A stretch of 64,000 nt of DNA from Mangrovibacter plantisponsor (GCF_003182475.1 NZ_QGTS01000007.1:292459-356458), one strand, 5' to 3'. Shown: positions 29,623 to 43,311, numbered from the stretch's first letter. The notes: generated by a model from the sequence alone, not told the origin. A program made the numbers and translations.

Positions 29623-30897
29623 TTATTCGCCAGATGCTTGCTGCGCTTCTGGCTTGCCATAAATCAGCAACGGTTCTGACTGCCCCGCAATAACAGATTC
29701 ATCAATCACAACTTTCTCGACATCATCCATGGACGGTAAGTCATACATGGTATCGAGCAGTGCAGCTTCAACAATAGAGCGCAGGCCACGGGCACCGGTT
29801 TTACGCTGCATTGCTTTTTTGGCAATGGCGTCCAGCGCATCATCACGGAACTCCAGCTCAACACCTTCCAGGTTAAACAACGCCTGGTATTGTTTGGTCA
29901 GCGCATTCTTCGGCTCTTTGAGGATTTGGATCAACGCCTCTTCACTCAGCTCGCTCAAGGTTGCGACAACCGGCAGACGGCCAATAAATTCCGGGATCAA
30001 ACCAAATTTGATTAAATCTTCTGGCTCAACCTGACCTAACAACTGGCTTTCACTGGCTTTCTGCGACTTACCTTTTACCGTCGCGCCAAACCCGATACCG
30101 GAACCTGTTTCAACACGGTTGGCAATAACTTTATCCAGCCCTGCGAATGCACCGCCACAGATAAACAGAATTTTTGAGGTATCAACCTGCAAAAATTCCT
30201 GCTGCGGATGCTTGCGCCCGCCCTGAGGTGGAACAGCTGCAACCGTACCTTCAATCAGTTTCAGCAATGCCTGCTGCACACCTTCACCAGACACATCACG
30301 AGTGATGGACGGGTTATCAGACTTACGTGAAATCTTGTCGATTTCATCGATATAAACGATGCCACGCTGCGCTTTCTGCACATCGTAGTCACATTTTTGC
30401 AGCAATTTCTGGATAATATTCTCAACGTCTTCACCCACATAACCCGCTTCGGTCAGTGTGGTTGCATCCGCCATGGTGAAAGGAACATCCAGCAGACGAG
30501 CCAGCGTCTCAGCCAACAGTGTCTTACCACTCCCGGTCGGCCCGATAAGCAGAATGTTACTTTTACCCAGCTCAACACCATTACTGGTATCGCCGTTACG
30601 CAGACGTTTGTAGTGGTTGTACACCGCTACAGACAGCACCTTTTTAGCCGGTTCCTGGCCTATGACGTAATCGTCAAGGTGGCTGCGAATTTCATGGGGT
30701 GTGGGCAGCGCACTACGCTCGCGATGCGGAGCCACTTCTTTAATCTCTTCGCGAATAATGTCGTTACATAAATCGACGCACTCATCGCAGATATACACTG
30801 ACGGCCCGGCAATCAGCTTACGCACTTCATGCTGGCTTTTGCCGCAAAAAGAGCAGTACAGCAATTTGCCTGAACCGTCTTTGCGCTTATCTGTCAT
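29623..30897 (-). CDS. clpX: ClpX, ATPase subunit of ClpXP
   Basis: 424 residues, the E. coli length. The zinc-binding N domain (CSFCGKS and CDECVDLC) is followed by AAA+ Walker [16 protein letters not shown], Walker [11 protein letters not shown], and the ClpP-docking loop with IGF in [11 protein letters not shown]. It unfolds tagged substrates and feeds ClpP. The start at 30897 gives the standard N-terminus [11 protein letters not shown]. An inverted repeat GGCTGAGCC/GGCTCAGCC (30975-31016) separates it from clpP and contains a TATACT element, perhaps an internal promoter. Confidence 0.98.
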   Translation of the reverse strand: MTDKRKDGSGKLLYCSFCGKSQHEVRKLIAGPSVYICDECVDLCNDIIREEIKEVAPHRERSALPTPHEIRSHLDDYVIGQEPAKKVLSVAVYNHYKRLRNGDTSNGVELGKSNILLIGPTGSGKTLLAETLARLLDVPFTMADATTLTEAGYVGEDVENIIQKLLQKCDYDVQKAQRGIVYIDEIDKISRKSDNPSITRDVSGEGVQQALLKLIEGTVAAVPPQGGRKHPQQEFLQVDTSKILFICGGAFAGLDKVIANRVETGSGIGFGATVKGKSQKASESQLLGQVEPEDLIKFGLIPEFIGRLPVVATLSELSEEALIQILKEPKNALTKQYQALFNLEGVELEFRDDALDAIAKKAMQRKTGARGLRSIVEAALLDTMYDLPSMDDVEKVVIDESVIAGQSEPLLIYGKPEAQQASGE

Positions 30898-31027
30898 CAG
30901 TAAAACCTCTTTTCTGTTACTTTGTGCCGCACACGACGACGCAGTTGCCACTCTCAGGCGCAGCTGGCTACACGGGCTGAGCCACTAGAAACTTATTACA
31001 GTATAGCGGCTCAGCCACTCCTGGGCG

Positions 31028-31651
31028 TTAATTACGGTGAGTTAATATTGAGTCAACTAAACCGTACTCTACCGCTTCTGGCGCAGAGAGGAAACGATCG
31101 CGCTCAGTATCACGCTCAATTTGCTCCAGCGGTTTGCCTGTATGTTCTGCCATCAGCTCATTCATCCGGGCTTTAACTTTCAGGATTTCACGGGCATGGA
31201 TTTCGATATCCGTTGCCTGGCCCTGATAACCACCCAGTGGTTGGTGAATCATGACACGTGAGTTAGGCAGACAGAAACGCTTACCTTTGGTGCCTGCTGT
31301 CAGCAAAAATGCGCCCATTGAAGCCGCCTGGCCCATACAAATGGTGCTGACATCAGGCTTAATAAATTTCATGGTGTCGTAAATAGACATCCCGGCGGTA
31401 ATCACGCCACCTGGTGAGTTAATGTACAAATAGATGTCTTTTTCCGGGTTTTCTGCTTCGAGGAACAACATCTGCGCCACAATCAGGTTCGCCATGTGGT
31501 CTTCAACCTGACCCGTCAGGAAGATAACTCGCTCCTTAAGCAGACGGGAATAGATATCGTAAGAACGTTCACCGCGTGATGTTTGTTCCACAACCATCGG
31601 CACCAACGCCATATGGGGTGCAAATTGTTCTTTTTCGCCACTGTATGACAT
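31028..31651 (-). CDS. clpP: ClpP protease subunit
   Basis: 207 residues with an N-terminal propeptide, as in E. coli. A tetradecameric serine protease with the catalytic triad in GQAASMGAF (Ser), VMIHQPLGG (His) and RDTERDRF (Asp). Upstream of clpX on the same strand, probably one operon; it follows tig. Confidence 0.98.
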   Translation of the reverse strand: MSYSGEKEQFAPHMALVPMVVEQTSRGERSYDIYSRLLKERVIFLTGQVEDHMANLIVAQMLFLEAENPEKDIYLYINSPGGVITAGMSIYDTMKFIKPDVSTICMGQAASMGAFLLTAGTKGKRFCLPNSRVMIHQPLGGYQGQATDIEIHAREILKVKARMNELMAEHTGKPLEQIERDTERDRFLSAPEAVEYGLVDSILTHRN

Positions 31652-31888
31652 TTTCCGTCTCCTTTTTCGTTGTTAGAACTGACAGGTCGTACTGATTTTA
31701 CTTGAGCTCACCTGGTATAACTATGTAACTATGCCCGGCTACCCAAAGGCTTTTTACAGACGGATTATCAACCAGTATTCCAACAGTTACCCACAAGAGA
31801 TGGGGCCAGCCCCATTTATTTTCAAGCATAACAATCTTTCAGCGTTACGCTACCACTGAAAACAGGATTACGCACGTTTCGCACTGAC

Positions 31889-31923
31889 AAAAAAAAGCCC
31901 GCCACCAACCGGAGACGGGCTTT
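31889..31923 (-). terminator. tig terminator
   Basis: On the minus strand AAAGCCCG and CGGGCTTT arms enclose a 12-14 nt loop and are followed by TTTTTT. It lies about 26 bp after the tig stop. Confidence 0.85.
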
Positions 31924-31948
31924 AATACTGACAGATGTACCGGCAGTA

Positions 31949-33761
<1,813 letters not shown>

Positions 33762-34076
33762 TCAGGCCAATGTACCCGCCCCACGACAAGGAGGAGAAGG
33801 TAAAACGGTGTCCTGCAAATTTTCCCACTCAGAAACGGAGTAAGTATGCAATGCCAGTGCATGCACCTGACCGGCCAGTTCGTCGGCCAGCACTGCATAG
33901 ACCAGGCGGTGGCGCGCTAACATGCGCTCAGCGGAAAACTTATCGCTGACAAGCACAACCTTAAAGTGGCTTTCTGAGCCTGCCGGCACATTATGGCGAT
34001 AACTTTCATCAAGAATATCAATAAACACAGGGTCAAACGCCGCCTGTAACTTGGCTTCAATCTGTGCGCGCATCAT
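33762..34076 (-). CDS. bolA: BolA morphology regulator
   Basis: 104 residues (105 in E. coli). BolA/IbaG fold, with [20 protein letters not shown] holding the helix-turn-helix-like class II signature and the conserved His used with monothiol glutaredoxins for iron-sulfur clusters; the C-terminal end is [11 protein letters not shown]. It acts in stationary phase and stress on cell shape and cluster handling. Divergent from yajG, same layout as E. coli. Confidence 0.96.
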   Translation of the reverse strand: MMRAQIEAKLQAAFDPVFIDILDESYRHNVPAGSESHFKVVLVSDKFSAERMLARHRLVYAVLADELAGQVHALALHTYSVSEWENLQDTVLPSPPCRGAGTLA

Positions 34077-34376
34077 AGTAAGTTCTCCCCGACAACAACA
34101 GGTTGCCCGTCCCTTTAAATGTTAGCCGCTTTTACCTGTTAGCGAAGCATATGGCAATAAAATTTTCCCTCAAGTCTGATTGCTCTGAATGCAGACAACA
34201 GGTCTAATAGCCGGGGTTCTGGTGCGCGAACCTCTGGTTTTTTCTTCCTTATTACAGGGAAAAAGGCCGAAGCAGCAGATAAAACAATTTTCCCTGCTGC
34301 CTGCTTCCCCCTGTCACCAGCAATGTTATGATGACGGGGACTTTTTTGGATAGAAAATGGTACTTGAGAGATAATC
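34077..34376. other. bolA-yajG divergent intergenic region
   Basis: 300 bp without a gene. It must carry the bolA and yajG promoters. I looked for the bolA gearbox element and did not find a clear match. Confidence 0.35.
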
Positions 34377-34955
34377 ATGTTAAAAAAACTCTTTTTCCCG
34401 TTAATGGTGATGTTTGTCCTCGCAGGCTGCGCCACGCCGCCCAGCACCATTGATGTTACCCCGAAAATTACACTGCCTTCCCAGGATCCCAGCCTGATGG
34501 GTATCACCATCAGCATTAATGGGGCAGACCAACGTCCGGACCAGGCGCTGGCTCGAATCAACCGTGATAACCAGCTCGTCACGCTGACCGCCTCCCGTGA
34601 CCTGCGTTTCCTGCTGCAGGAAGTGCTGGAGAAACAAATGTCGGCCCGCGGTTATATGGTTGGCCCGAACGGCGCAGTTGACCTGCAAATCATCGTCAAC
34701 AAACTGTATGCCGATGTCTCTCAGGGTAACCTGCGTTATAAAATTGCCACTTCAGCCGATGTCTCTATCATTGCAACCGCGAAGAACGGCAATAAGATGA
34801 CCCGTACTTACCGTTCCAGCTATTCCGTTGAAGGTGCCCTGCAGGCCAGCAACAAGAATATCGCGAATGCAGTTAACTCCGTGTTGAGCGACACTATCTC
34901 CGATATGTCCCAAGACACCAGCATTAATGAGTTCATCAAACAGAACGCTCACTAA
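34377..34955 (+). CDS. yajG: Lipoprotein YajG
   Basis: 192 residues, as in E. coli. The signal peptide ends at lipobox VLAGC with Ala next, so outer membrane is likely. The domain has STIDVTPKITLPSQDPSLMG, RDLRFLLQEVLEKQMSARGY and NLRYKIATSADVSIIATAKN. Function unknown. In E. coli it is cotranscribed with ampG, which starts 49 bp downstream here too. Confidence 0.94.
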   Translation: MLKKLFFPLMVMFVLAGCATPPSTIDVTPKITLPSQDPSLMGITISINGADQRPDQALARINRDNQLVTLTASRDLRFLLQEVLEKQMSARGYMVGPNGAVDLQIIVNKLYADVSQGNLRYKIATSADVSIIATAKNGNKMTRTYRSSYSVEGALQASNKNIANAVNSVLSDTISDMSQDTSINEFIKQNAH

Positions 34956-35004
34956 TCATCTATTACAGCCAGTTTGCTGCGGTAAACTGGCTGATGAGTA
35001 AGCC

Positions 35005-36480
35005 ATGCCCACGCAATATTTACGGATATTTCAACAGCCCCGTTCTGCAATTCTGTTGATACTGGGGTTTGCTTCAGGACTGCCACTCGCACTCACCTCA
35101 GGTACACTTCAGGCCTGGATGACGGTTGAAGGTATTGATCTTAAGACCATCGGTTTTTTCTCTCTGGTCGGCCAGGCTTATGTATTCAAGTTTCTCTGGT
35201 CACCGGTCATGGACCGCTATACCCCCTCTTTCTTAGGGCGCAGGCGGGGCTGGCTGGTTATCACCCAGGTTTTTCTGGCTTTCGGCATCGCCGCTATGGG
35301 TTTTCTTGACCCTGGCAGCCAGTTACGCTGGATGGCAGCGCTCGCGGTCTTAATTGCGTTTTGTTCTGCCTCGCAAGATATCGTGTTTGATGCATGGAAA
35401 ACCGATGTTCTCCCGGCCGATGAGCGTGGCGCAGGTGCGGCGATAAGTGTGCTGGGTTACCGTCTGGCTATGCTGGTGTCTGGCGGTCTGGCTTTATGGC
35501 TGGCAGACAAATGGCTCGGCTGGCATGCTATGTACTGGTTGATGGCTGCACTGCTGGTTCCCTGCATTATCGCTACGCTGCTGGCGCCAGAGCCCCAGGA
35601 TTCCATCCCGGTTCCCCGTTCCCTTGAACAGGCCGTTTTACACCCTCTGAAAGACTTTTTTGGCCGTAACAACGCCTGGCTTATTTTGCTGTTAATTGTG
35701 CTCTACAAACTGGGTGATGCATTCGCCATGAGCCTGACCACCACTTTTTTGATTCGTGGGGTGGGGTTTGATGCGGGTGATGTGGGTCTGGTGAACAAAA
35801 CCCTCGGCTTACTGGCCACGATTATTGGCGCGTTGCTGGGTGGGGTGCTGATGCAGAGGCTGACACTATTTCGCGCGTTGTTGATTTTCGGCATCCTGCA
35901 AGGGGCATCTAACGCGGGTTACTGGCTGCTGTCTGTCACTGATAAGCATATCTACACCATGGGTGCCGCAGTTTTTTTTGAAAACTTATGCGGCGGTATG
36001 GGTACATCCGCTTTTGTTGCCCTGCTCATGACGCTGTGTAACAAGTCATTCTCCGCCACACAATTTGCCCTGCTCTCCGCACTTTCTGCTGTTGGCCGTG
36101 TTTATGTTGGCCCACTTGCCGGCTGGTTTGTTGAACTGTACAGCTGGCCCACATTTTATCTTTTCTCCATTTTTGCAGCCATTCCGGGTATTGCTCTGCT
36201 GTTAGTGTGCAAAAAAACACTGGAGCATACCCAACAAACCGAACAGTTTTTGCCGCGAGAATTTTTCCCTGTGGCGTATGCCGTTGCACTTAAAGCATTG
36301 CTGCTGGGTTGCCTGATGTTGTTGTTCGGACTAGGGTTACTGGGTGTTCAGGCTTATGGCTGGCTGGTTTTCTTACCTGGCGCGCATATCACTGAATGGG
36401 GAGCAGTGTTGATGGCTGTTGGGTTGTTCGGGGGAGCCATTCTGGATGTAGTGGCATTGCGTAAATCAGCCCTTATTTAA
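35005..36480 (+). CDS. ampG: Muropeptide permease AmpG
   Basis: 491 residues, the E. coli length, major facilitator with about 14 membrane helices. It imports GlcNAc-anhydroMurNAc peptides for cell-wall recycling; where a chromosomal AmpC/AmpR system exists it also supplies the inducer. Conserved: FASGLPLALTSGTLQAWM, LWSPVMDRYTPSFLGRRRGW, SQDIVFDAWKTDVLPADERG, FENLCGGMGTSAFVALLMTL. Confidence 0.97.
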   Translation: MPTQYLRIFQQPRSAILLILGFASGLPLALTSGTLQAWMTVEGIDLKTIGFFSLVGQAYVFKFLWSPVMDRYTPSFLGRRRGWLVITQVFLAFGIAAMGFLDPGSQLRWMAALAVLIAFCSASQDIVFDAWKTDVLPADERGAGAAISVLGYRLAMLVSGGLALWLADKWLGWHAMYWLMAALLVPCIIATLLAPEPQDSIPVPRSLEQAVLHPLKDFFGRNNAWLILLLIVLYKLGDAFAMSLTTTFLIRGVGFDAGDVGLVNKTLGLLATIIGALLGGVLMQRLTLFRALLIFGILQGASNAGYWLLSVTDKHIYTMGAAVFFENLCGGMGTSAFVALLMTLCNKSFSATQFALLSALSAVGRVYVGPLAGWFVELYSWPTFYLFSIFAAIPGIALLLVCKKTLEHTQQTEQFLPREFFPVAYAVALKALLLGCLMLLFGLGLLGVQAYGWLVFLPGAHITEWGAVLMAVGLFGGAILDVVALRKSALI

Positions 36481-36977
36481 AACTCAATATCAATTCAAAT
36501 GATTAACGGGCTGGTATTATTTCGGCATATAATTACGTGGTGTAACAAATATGTTTATTTTTGCACCAGCTTCCCACAAAACTATATTGCTAATTTGTGC
36601 TGAATCGACAGAAATAAATTAATGTTCTACGCTTTTTTATATTTACATTTTATCGATTCAGCTAATTTTTCTTTAATATTAAGTTTTCTTAATGTCTGTA
36701 ATTTGTCTTATGTATGTTAATCAGTTGTTTATTTTTTAAATTGGTTATACCATTTACCCTTACAGCGACAGGCGCATGATCTGTTTAGGTTATAACAGGT
36801 GCCACTCAGCCGCCTTTTACTGTCTCTGTCATACTTAGCAACATATGTGACATGAACAGCAGAACCCGGTAACACCTTACTGACACTAAGCCAATCATGT
36901 TTACAGTAATGTAACCATCCCGTAAAATGCCAGCACACTTTAAGCGCCACCAGATCCCGTGGAATTGAGGTCGTTAA
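36481..36977. other. AT-rich control region of the cyo operon
   Basis: 497 bp, strongly AT-rich, without a credible gene. A direct-repeat-like GTTAATCAGTTGTTTA at 36716-36731 is a possible ArcA-P site; in E. coli ArcA and Fnr repress cyo when oxygen is low. I cannot place the promoter with confidence. Confidence 0.4.
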
Positions 36978-37943
36978 ATGAGACTCAGGAAATACAATAA
37001 AAGTCTGGGAATGCTGTCATTAGTTACAGCCACTGTATTACTCAGTGGTTGTGACTCGGCACTTCTCAACCCTAAAGGACAGATTGGCCTGGAACAACGT
37101 TCATTGATACTGACAGCCCTGGGGCTGATGTTGATTGTCGTTATTCCTGCCATCGCAATGGCAATTGGCTTTGCCTGGAAATACCGGGCATCGAACAAGG
37201 ATGCTAAGTACTCGCCCAACTGGGCACACTCAAATAAGATTGAGGCAGTCGTCTGGACTATCCCCATTCTTATCATCCTGTTCCTTGCCGTACTGACATG
37301 GAAAACCACCCATTCACTTGAGCCCAGCCGCCCAATTGCCAGCGACCAGAAACCGCTGAAAATTGAGGTTATCTCAATGAACTGGAAATGGTTCTTCATT
37401 TATCCGGAACAAGGTATTGCGACAGTCAACGAGATTGCCTTCCCGGCACATCGCCCCGTTGAATTCAAGCTTACCTCTGAAGACGTGATGAACTCGTTCT
37501 TTATTCCACGTTTGGGCAGCCAGTTGTATACCATGCCAGGCATGCAAACCAAACTGAACCTGATCGCAGATGAACCTGGTACTTACGATGGTATCTCTTC
37601 CAGCTACAGCGGCAAGGGGTTCTCCGGGATGAAGTTTAAAGCGATTGCGACGCCTGACGAAGCCGGTTTCGACCAGTGGGTTGCCAAAGTTAAACAGTCA
37701 TCGCTGACAATGGATGATATGGCAACGTACAAAAAGCTGGCACAGCCCAGCGAATACAATAGTGTCGAGTACTTCTCCAGCGTGAAACCTGATCTGTTCG
37801 CCGATGTGGTTAATCAGTACATGCAGTACATGTCCCACGGTGAGCACATGACGCAAGCTGAAGGTGCAGTAATGCATCATGAAGGCATGCAGGGCATGGA
37901 CATGGGCGACACGGAAACCTCTCACAAGGGCGCCGAGGAATAA
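36978..37943 (+). CDS. cyoA: Cytochrome bo3 ubiquinol oxidase subunit II
   Basis: 321 residues. Lipoprotein-type signal (TVLLSGC), two membrane helices, then a periplasmic cupredoxin domain that has lost the CuA ligands, as in quinol oxidases ([39 protein letters not shown]). The C-terminal tail is His/Met rich ([14 protein letters not shown]). First gene of cyoABCDE; cyoB begins 5 bp after it. Confidence 0.97.
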   Translation: MRLRKYNKSLGMLSLVTATVLLSGCDSALLNPKGQIGLEQRSLILTALGLMLIVVIPAIAMAIGFAWKYRASNKDAKYSPNWAHSNKIEAVVWTIPILIILFLAVLTWKTTHSLEPSRPIASDQKPLKIEVISMNWKWFFIYPEQGIATVNEIAFPAHRPVEFKLTSEDVMNSFFIPRLGSQLYTMPGMQTKLNLIADEPGTYDGISSSYSGKGFSGMKFKAIATPDEAGFDQWVAKVKQSSLTMDDMATYKKLAQPSEYNSVEYFSSVKPDLFADVVNQYMQYMSHGEHMTQAEGAVMHHEGMQGMDMGDTETSHKGAEE

Positions 37944-37948
37944 ATACG

Positions 37949-39940
37949 ATGTTCGGAAAACTTTCACTGGATGCAATCCCCTACCATGAACCCATTATCG
38001 TGGTTACGGTCGCAGCCATTATTATCGGTGGTTTGGCGATAGTCGCCGCCATCACTTACTTCGGTAAGTGGACCTATTTGTGGAAAGAGTGGTTCACCTC
38101 AGTCGACCACAAAAAACTGGGCGTTATGTACGTCATCATGGCAATTGTCATGCTGCTGCGTGGCTTTGCTGATGCCATCATGATGCGTAGCCAACAGGCG
38201 CTCGCCTCCGCAGGCGAAGCCGGCTTCCTGCCGCCTCACCACTACGATCAGATTTTCACCGCTCACGGTGTGATTATGATCTTCTTCGTGGCGATGCCTT
38301 TTGTTGTCGGTCTGATGAACCTGGTTGTGCCATTGCAAATCGGCGCTCGTGACGTAGCCTTCCCATTCCTTAACAACCTGAGCTTCTGGTTCACTGTTGT
38401 TGGTGTGGTGCTGGTTAACTTGTCACTGGGCGTGGGCGAATTCGCACAAACTGGCTGGCTGGCTTATCCGCCACTATCAGGAAGCGAGTATAGCCCGGGG
38501 GTTGGGGTCGATTACTGGATATGGAGCTTGCAGCTCTCTGGTATCGGGACCACGCTAACCGGGATTAACTTCTTCGTGACTATCCTGAAGATGCGCGCGC
38601 CGGGCATGGATATGTTCAAAATGCCTATCTTTACCTGGGCATCTTTGTGCACCAACGTACTGATTGTCATTTCCTTCCCGATTCTGACTGCGACTATCGC
38701 ACTGTTGACGCTGGATCGTTATCTGGGCACCCATTTCTTTACCAATGATATGGGCGGCAACATGATGATGTACGTCAACCTGATTTGGGCATGGGGCCAC
38801 CCGGAAGTGTACATTCTGGTGCTGCCGGTGTTCGGGGTCTTCTCCGAAGTGACCGCCACCTTTGCGAAAAAACGCATGTTCGGTTACACCTCAATGGTGT
38901 GGGCGACCGTATGTATCACCCTGCTTTCCTTTATAGTCTGGCTGCACCACTTCTTTACCATGGGCAGCGGCGCGAACGTGAACGCCTTCTTTGGTATCAC
39001 CACGATGATTATCGCCATCCCGACCGGGGTTAAGATCTTCAACTGGTTGTTCACCATGTACCAGGGCCGTATCACCTTTAACTCCGCAATGCTGTGGACC
39101 GTTGGTTTTATTGTCACCTTCTCTGTTGGTGGTATGACCGGGGTTCTGCTGGCAGTGCCTGGCGCTGACTTCGTTCTGCATAACAGCCTGTTCCTGATTG
39201 CCCACTTCCATAACGTTATTATCGGTGGTGTGGTATTTGGGTGCTTCGCTGGCCTGACTTACTGGTGGCCGAAAGCCTTTGGTTTTACCCTGAATGAGAA
39301 ATGGGGCAAACGCGCTTTCTGGTTCTGGATTATCGGCTTCTTTGTTGCCTTTATGCCGCTGTACGCACTGGGCTTCATGGGGATGACTCGTCGTCTGAGC
39401 CAGCACATCGACCCGGCATTCCATCCGTTACTGATGGTAGCGGCTGGCGGTGCGGCACTGATTGCTCTGGGTATTCTGTGCCAGTTGACTCAGTTCTACG
39501 TTTCTATCCGTGACCGTGAGCAAAACCGCGATCTGACGGGTGACCCGTGGGGTGGCCGTACACTGGAATGGTCAACTTCTTCTCCGGCTCCGTTCTATAA
39601 CTTTGCCCACGTACCGCACGTTCATGAACGTGACGCGTTCTGGGAACTGAAAGAGAAAGGCGAAGCATATAAAAAACCTGAGCATTATGAAGAAATTCAT
39701 ATGCCGAAAAACAGCGGTGCGGGCATTGTTATCGCAGCATTCGCAACCGTGTTTGGTTTTGCCATGATCTGGCATATCTGGTGGCTGGCGATTGTTGGCT
39801 TTGCTGGCATGATTGTCACCTGGATTGCGAAGAGCTTCGACGAAGACGTGGATTACTACGTACCGGTTGCCGAGGTCGAAAAACTGGAAAACCAGCATTT
39901 CGAGGAACTCAACAAAGCAGGGCTGAAAAATGTCAACTGA
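37949..39940 (+). CDS. cyoB: Cytochrome bo3 ubiquinol oxidase subunit I
   Basis: 663 residues with 15 membrane helices. The catalytic proton-pumping subunit, which binds heme b, heme o3 and CuB. Visible ligands and channels: [16 protein letters not shown] (low-spin heme His), [15 protein letters not shown] (CuB His, cross-linked Tyr), [12 protein letters not shown] (two CuB His), and [12 protein letters not shown] (heme His). The end overlaps cyoC by 11 bp. Confidence 0.99.
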   Translation: MFGKLSLDAIPYHEPIIVVTVAAIIIGGLAIVAAITYFGKWTYLWKEWFTSVDHKKLGVMYVIMAIVMLLRGFADAIMMRSQQALASAGEAGFLPPHHYDQIFTAHGVIMIFFVAMPFVVGLMNLVVPLQIGARDVAFPFLNNLSFWFTVVGVVLVNLSLGVGEFAQTGWLAYPPLSGSEYSPGVGVDYWIWSLQLSGIGTTLTGINFFVTILKMRAPGMDMFKMPIFTWASLCTNVLIVISFPILTATIALLTLDRYLGTHFFTNDMGGNMMMYVNLIWAWGHPEVYILVLPVFGVFSEVTATFAKKRMFGYTSMVWATVCITLLSFIVWLHHFFTMGSGANVNAFFGITTMIIAIPTGVKIFNWLFTMYQGRITFNSAMLWTVGFIVTFSVGGMTGVLLAVPGADFVLHNSLFLIAHFHNVIIGGVVFGCFAGLTYWWPKAFGFTLNEKWGKRAFWFWIIGFFVAFMPLYALGFMGMTRRLSQHIDPAFHPLLMVAAGGAALIALGILCQLTQFYVSIRDREQNRDLTGDPWGGRTLEWSTSSPAPFYNFAHVPHVHERDAFWELKEKGEAYKKPEHYEEIHMPKNSGAGIVIAAFATVFGFAMIWHIWWLAIVGFAGMIVTWIAKSFDEDVDYYVPVAEVEKLENQHFEELNKAGLKNVN

Positions 39941-40538
39941 TACTCTGACTCACTCAAAAGCCCATGACCATGGGCACCACGATGCAGGGCCGAATAAAGT
40001 CTTCGGTTTCTGGATCTACCTGATGAGCGACTGCATTCTGTTCTCGTGCCTGTTTGCCACCTATGCAGTGCTGGTAAACAACACCGCAGGCGGCCCGTCC
40101 GGGAAAGACATTTTCGAACTGCCGTTTGTGCTGGTTGAAACTTTCCTGCTGTTGTTCAGCTCCATTACTTATGGCTTTGCTGTCATTGCCATGAACAAAG
40201 GTAACAAGAGCCAGGTTATGTCCTGGCTTGCCCTGACCTTCTTGTTCGGTGCTGGCTTTATCGGGATGGAGCTCTATGAGTTCCATCACCTGATTGCCGA
40301 AGGCTTTGGCCCGCAACGCAGTGGCTTCTTGTCCGCGTTCTTCACGCTGGTAGGCACCCACGGTCTGCACGTGACCTCTGGTCTCATCTGGATGGCGGTC
40401 ATGATGTTCCACATTTCTCGTCGTGGGCTGACCAGTGCTAACCGTTCACGTATCATGTGCCTGAGCCTGTTCTGGCACTTCCTTGATATCGTGTGGATTT
40501 GTGTGTTCTCGGTTGTTTATCTGATGGGGGCAATGTAA
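39930..40538 (+). CDS. cyoC: Cytochrome bo3 ubiquinol oxidase subunit III
   Basis: 202 residues (204 in E. coli), five membrane helices, COX3 family: [54 protein letters not shown] and [15 protein letters not shown] His-rich N-terminus (HDHGHHDAG) is present as in E. coli. It overlaps cyoB by 11 bp and cyoD by one (TAATG). Confidence 0.97.
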   Translation: MSTDTLTHSKAHDHGHHDAGPNKVFGFWIYLMSDCILFSCLFATYAVLVNNTAGGPSGKDIFELPFVLVETFLLLFSSITYGFAVIAMNKGNKSQVMSWLALTFLFGAGFIGMELYEFHHLIAEGFGPQRSGFLSAFFTLVGTHGLHVTSGLIWMAVMMFHISRRGLTSANRSRIMCLSLFWHFLDIVWICVFSVVYLMGAM

Positions 40539-40867
40539 TGAGTCATTCAACTGATAACAGCGGCGCTCATCACGGCAGCGTAAAAACCTACCTGACCGGG
40601 TTTATTCTGTCCGTTATTCTGACCGTTATCCCCTTCTGGATGGTGATGACTGGTGCGGCATCTCATGGCGCGCTGGTTGGTGTTGTCATTGTTACCGCAG
40701 TGGTGCAGTTACTGGTTCATCTGGTGTGCTTCCTGCATATGAACACCTCTTCAGAAGAGCGCTGGAACCTGGTTGCCTTTGTCTTTACCGTGCTGATTAT
40801 CGCCATTCTGGTGGTGGGCTCGATTTGGATTATGTGGAACCTTAACCACAACATGATGCTGGACTAA
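40538..40867 (+). CDS. cyoD: Cytochrome bo3 ubiquinol oxidase subunit IV
   Basis: 109 residues, as in E. coli, three membrane helices: [33 protein letters not shown] and [19 protein letters not shown]. It helps CuB binding during assembly. The start at 40538 overlaps the cyoC stop (TAATG); an upstream in-frame ATG inside cyoC is rejected. Confidence 0.97.
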   Translation: MSHSTDNSGAHHGSVKTYLTGFILSVILTVIPFWMVMTGAASHGALVGVVIVTAVVQLLVHLVCFLHMNTSSEERWNLVAFVFTVLIIAILVVGSIWIMWNLNHNMMLD

Positions 40868-40878
40868 GAGCGGCTAAA

Positions 40879-41766
40879 ATGATTAAGCAATACCTGCAAG
40901 TTACCAAGCCCGGCATTATTTTCGGGAACTTGATATCCGTGATCGGAGGCTTTTTACTGGCCGCAAAAGGGAATATTGATTATCCCCTGTTTGGCTTTAC
41001 GCTGCTGGGTGTAAGCCTGGTGGTGGCCTCAGGTTGTGTGTTCAACAACGTGATTGACCGTGACATCGACCCTAAGATGGAACGCACCAAAAATCGCGTA
41101 ATGGTAAAAGGCCTCATTTCTCCGGAAGTGGCGTTGGTTTACGGCAGTTTGCTGGGTATTGCTGGCTTCATGATGCTGTTCTTTGGCGCTAATCCGCTGG
41201 CTATGTGGCTGGCGGTAATGGGGTTCGTTGTCTATGTAGGCATTTACAGCCTGTATATGAAACGCCATTCAGTTTACGGTACCTTAATTGGCAGCCTGTC
41301 TGGTGCGGCTCCGCCAGTTATCGGTTACTGTGCTGTGACTAACGAGTTTGACACTGGCGCGTTGATCCTGCTGGCTATTTTCAGCCTGTGGCAGATGCCG
41401 CACTCTTATGCCATTGCGATTTTCCGCTTTAAAGATTACCAGGCCGCCAACATTCCGGTGTTGCCTGTAGTAAAAGGCATTTCCGTCGCGAAAAACCATA
41501 TTACGCTGTATATCATTGCGTTTATGGTCGCAACGTTAATGCTCTCTTTAGGTGGTTATGCCGGGTATAAATACCTGGTAGTTGCCGCGGCAGTCAGTGT
41601 GTGGTGGCTGGGCATGGCGTTATCAGGTTATAAAACCGAAAACGACAAAGTCTGGGCGCGCAAACTGTTTGTGTTCTCCATTGTTGCAATTACCTCACTC
41701 AGCGTGATGATGTCGGTGGACTTTATGGTTCCGGACTCACACAGCCTGCTGACCTATGTCTGGTAA
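40879..41766 (+). CDS. cyoE: Heme o synthase (protoheme IX farnesyltransferase)
   Basis: 295 residues, UbiA prenyltransferase family. It adds farnesyl to heme b to make heme o for cyoB. The Asp-rich motif reads [18 protein letters not shown]. Others are [20 protein letters not shown] and [18 protein letters not shown]. Last gene of the operon, 11 bp after cyoD, followed by a strong terminator. Confidence 0.98.
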   Translation: MIKQYLQVTKPGIIFGNLISVIGGFLLAAKGNIDYPLFGFTLLGVSLVVASGCVFNNVIDRDIDPKMERTKNRVMVKGLISPEVALVYGSLLGIAGFMMLFFGANPLAMWLAVMGFVVYVGIYSLYMKRHSVYGTLIGSLSGAAPPVIGYCAVTNEFDTGALILLAIFSLWQMPHSYAIAIFRFKDYQAANIPVLPVVKGISVAKNHITLYIIAFMVATLMLSLGGYAGYKYLVVAAAVSVWWLGMALSGYKTENDKVWARKLFVFSIVAITSLSVMMSVDFMVPDSHSLLTYVW

Positions 41767-41783
41767 TTTTCCCGCTTCAACAC

Positions 41784-41809
41784 AAAAGGTGCCCCTGGCA
41801 CCTTTTTTT
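41784..41809 (+). terminator. cyo operon terminator
   Basis: AAAAGGTGCC-CCT-GGCACCTTTTTTT, a 10-bp stem with T-run, 18 bp after the cyoE stop. Confidence 0.93.
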
Positions 41810-41946
41810 ATTCATATTATTCGTATTATTTGTAGTATCAGCCGCACGTTACGTGATCATCTTTGTAATATTTGCTAAACAAGCTGGCATTTACCCCACC
41901 GGACACCCCGCTCTACACTATGCCCGGCTTTTCTTCAGAGGTAACA

Positions 41947-43311
41947 ATGAACGATAACAAAATGACACCGCTTGAATTGCGGGCAACCTGGGGGCTGGGT
42001 ACAGTATTTTCCCTGCGTATGCTGGGCATGTTTATGGTATTGCCGGTTTTGACAACATGGGGCATGGCTCTGCAAGGTGCTAACGAAGCGCTGATAGGCC
42101 TGGCAATTGGTATTTACGGCCTGGCTCAGGCTGTGTTTCAAATTCCTTTTGGCCTGCTGTCAGACCGCATTGGCCGCAAACCGTTAATTGTTGGCGGGCT
42201 GGTTATCTTTGTCATCGGCAGCGTGATTGCCGCAACCACACACTCCATCTGGGGCGTGATATTGGGCCGGGCACTACAAGGTTCAGGCGCCATCGCCGCA
42301 GCAGTGATGGCTTTGCTGTCAGACCTGACCCGGGAACAAAACCGCACCAAAGCCATGGCATTTATTGGAGTCAGCTTCGGTGTTACCTTCGCCATTGCCA
42401 TGGTTGCCGGGCCAATAGTAACGCACCATATAGGGCTTAATGGCCTGTTCTGGATGATTGCCCTGCTGGCAACCCTGGGGGTTGTTATCACGCTACTGGT
42501 TGTACCGGGCAGCAAAGACCATGTACTGAACCGTGAATCCGGCATGGTGCGTGGGTGTTTTAAACAAGTGCTCGCCAACCCCAGCCTGCTAAAACTTAAC
42601 GCCGGCATTATGTGCCTGCATATTTTGCTGATGTCCACATTTGTCGCCCTGCCAGGCGAACTGGAATCCGTTGGTTTTCCCGCATCTCAGCACTGGAAAC
42701 TCTACCTGGGAACCATGGTTATCGCATTTATCGGTGTGGTGCCCTTTATCATCTACGCCGAAGTAAAACGCAAAATGAAGCGTGTCTTCGTGGGTTGTGT
42801 GGCAACCCTGGTCGTTGCAGAAATCGTCCTGTGGGGCGCTGGCGAAGGTTTCTGGGAACGCGTTATCGGTGTTCAGCTGTTTTTCCTCGCTTTTAACCTG
42901 ATGGAAGCCATACTGCCTTCACTTATCAGTAAAGAGTCACCCGCTGGTTATAAAGGCACAGCCATGGGCGTTTACTCCACCAGCCAGTTCCTGGGCGTAG
43001 CGCTGGGTGGCACGCTGGGTGGCTGGCTGGATGGGCACTTTGATTCACAAACCGTCTTCCTGGGTGGCGCATTAGTAGCTGTATTGTGGTTATTACTCAG
43101 CACCACGATGAAAGAGCCGCCTTACGTCAGCAGCCTGCGTATTGAATTACCAGACTACGCAATTGATGGCGATGTACTGAAAGCACGGCTGCTGGCCAAA
43201 GAGGGTGTGAAAGACGCACTGATAGTCAGTGAAGAGCGCAGTGCCTATGTGAAGATTGACAGCAAAGTCACTAACCGGGTGGAAATTGAATCCCTGGTGA
43301 AAAGCGCCTGA
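41947..43311 (+). CDS. yajR: Major facilitator transporter YajR
   Basis: 454 residues, the E. coli length. Twelve helices with the MFS motif A GLLSDRIGRKPLIVGG, then ALQGSGAIAAAVMALLSDL and KGTAMGVYSTSQFLGVALGG. A C-terminal YAM domain of about 65 residues (LRIELPDYAIDGDVLKARLL, then SEERSAYVKIDSKVTN) is specific to YajR. Probable drug/proton antiporter; the substrate is unknown. The start at 41947 has AGAGG upstream and the E. coli N-terminus MNDNKMTP. Confidence 0.95.
   Translation: MNDNKMTPLELRATWGLGTVFSLRMLGMFMVLPVLTTWGMALQGANEALIGLAIGIYGLAQAVFQIPFGLLSDRIGRKPLIVGGLVIFVIGSVIAATTHSIWGVILGRALQGSGAIAAAVMALLSDLTREQNRTKAMAFIGVSFGVTFAIAMVAGPIVTHHIGLNGLFWMIALLATLGVVITLLVVPGSKDHVLNRESGMVRGCFKQVLANPSLLKLNAGIMCLHILLMSTFVALPGELESVGFPASQHWKLYLGTMVIAFIGVVPFIIYAEVKRKMKRVFVGCVATLVVAEIVLWGAGEGFWERVIGVQLFFLAFNLMEAILPSLISKESPAGYKGTAMGVYSTSQFLGVALGGTLGGWLDGHFDSQTVFLGGALVAVLWLLLSTTMKEPPYVSSLRIELPDYAIDGDVLKARLLAKEGVKDALIVSEERSAYVKIDSKVTNRVEIESLVKSA

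Noticed and set aside
36729..36950. 73-codon minus-strand frame upstream of cyoA
   Set aside because: No ribosome site or similarity, odd composition; most likely chance in the cyo control region.
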